Source: Sphaerisporangium album (GTDB lineage: Bacteria; Actinomycetota; Actinomycetes; Streptosporangiales; Streptosporangiaceae). Taken from it: a stretch of 64,000 nt of DNA. Numbering within the stretch: position 1 is the first letter of the stretch; each line of letters begins with the position of its first letter. The notes beneath the pieces are model-generated. The model had not been told where the DNA came from, did no database searches, and worked only from the letters and a program-made list of their open reading frames with translations. The stretch lies in NCBI RefSeq assembly GCF_003323745.1, contig NZ_QOIL01000007.1:124001-188000 (forward strand). Reading direction: 5' to 3'. The translations under genes were made by a program, and so were the position numbers. Shown here piece by piece: positions 63,989 to 64,000 of the stretch.

Positions 63989-64000
63989 ATGCACATCGTC
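63989..64000 (+). CDS. Start of a probable TrkA-type gene (partial)
   Basis: Only four codons (Met-His-Ile-Val) are visible, after GGGGGAGC. TrkA potassium-uptake proteins often begin in this way and commonly lie divergent from KimA-like permeases in actinobacteria, but four codons cannot prove it. The 141-base gap to the permease start should carry both promoters. Confidence 0.35.

Overview
The window is GC-rich throughout, with many GTG starts, purine-rich ribosome binding sites and frequent ATGA/GTGA stop-start overlaps. With HemQ-type heme synthesis, DUF3000, DUF4349 and DUF6879 proteins, an F420-type LLM oxidoreductase and SpoIIE/STAS signalling, this points to a filamentous actinomycete. 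A member of the Streptosporangiales is my inference, not something the sequence proves. No rRNA, tRNA or CRISPR array was seen.

Left block (1-25500), mostly conserved chromosomal genes: coproporphyrin-dependent heme synthesis (hemQ, hemG, hemE), a DUF4349 lipoprotein, DUF3000-rnd, a LacI regulator, an APC permease, dxs, a secreted zinc peptidase, a XylFGH-like sugar ABC operon ending in a ROK regulator, a TauE/SafE permease, aconitase with an iron-box-like upstream site, a YdjM-type membrane protein, a PadR/DUF1707 pair and a DUF6879 protein.

Middle (25500-31660): the Pnkp-Hen1 RNA repair operon, an LLM oxidoreductase and a LigC-type ATP-dependent DNA ligase.

Main accessory locus (31623-44144, all minus strand): a RiPP cluster. 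In transcription order it has a YcaO cyclodehydratase, a ThiF-like leader-binding protein, an E1-like/SagB fusion, a second SagB-like oxidoreductase, six precursor peptides in tandem, a PqqD-like/M50 membrane protease, a split LanB glutamylation enzyme, a SpaB_C elimination enzyme, a two-gene ABC exporter and a small membrane protein. The precursors have a shared leader and a Ser/Thr/Cys residue at every third core position. YcaO plus dehydrogenases would make azoles, and split LanB plus SpaB_C would make dehydroamino acids. Only one SpaB_C protein is present, so pyridine (thiopeptide) formation is not obviously encoded; a goadsporin-like or new product class is more likely. I consider this the most interesting part of the window.

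Right block (44381-64000): an OmpR/histidine kinase/TAXI lipoprotein operon, a small secreted protein behind a perfect palindrome, a partner-switching cluster (1391-residue hybrid kinase/phosphatase/anti-sigma-like protein, a second GAF-PP2C phosphatase and two STAS proteins), a four-gene DyP peroxidase operon, a decayed tyrosine recombinase plus a NUDIX gene between two imperfect 40-bp direct repeats, then the conserved TRAM RNA methyltransferase, a KimA-like permease and the start of what is probably a TrkA gene. The accessory genes lie between the aconitase and methyltransferase genes.
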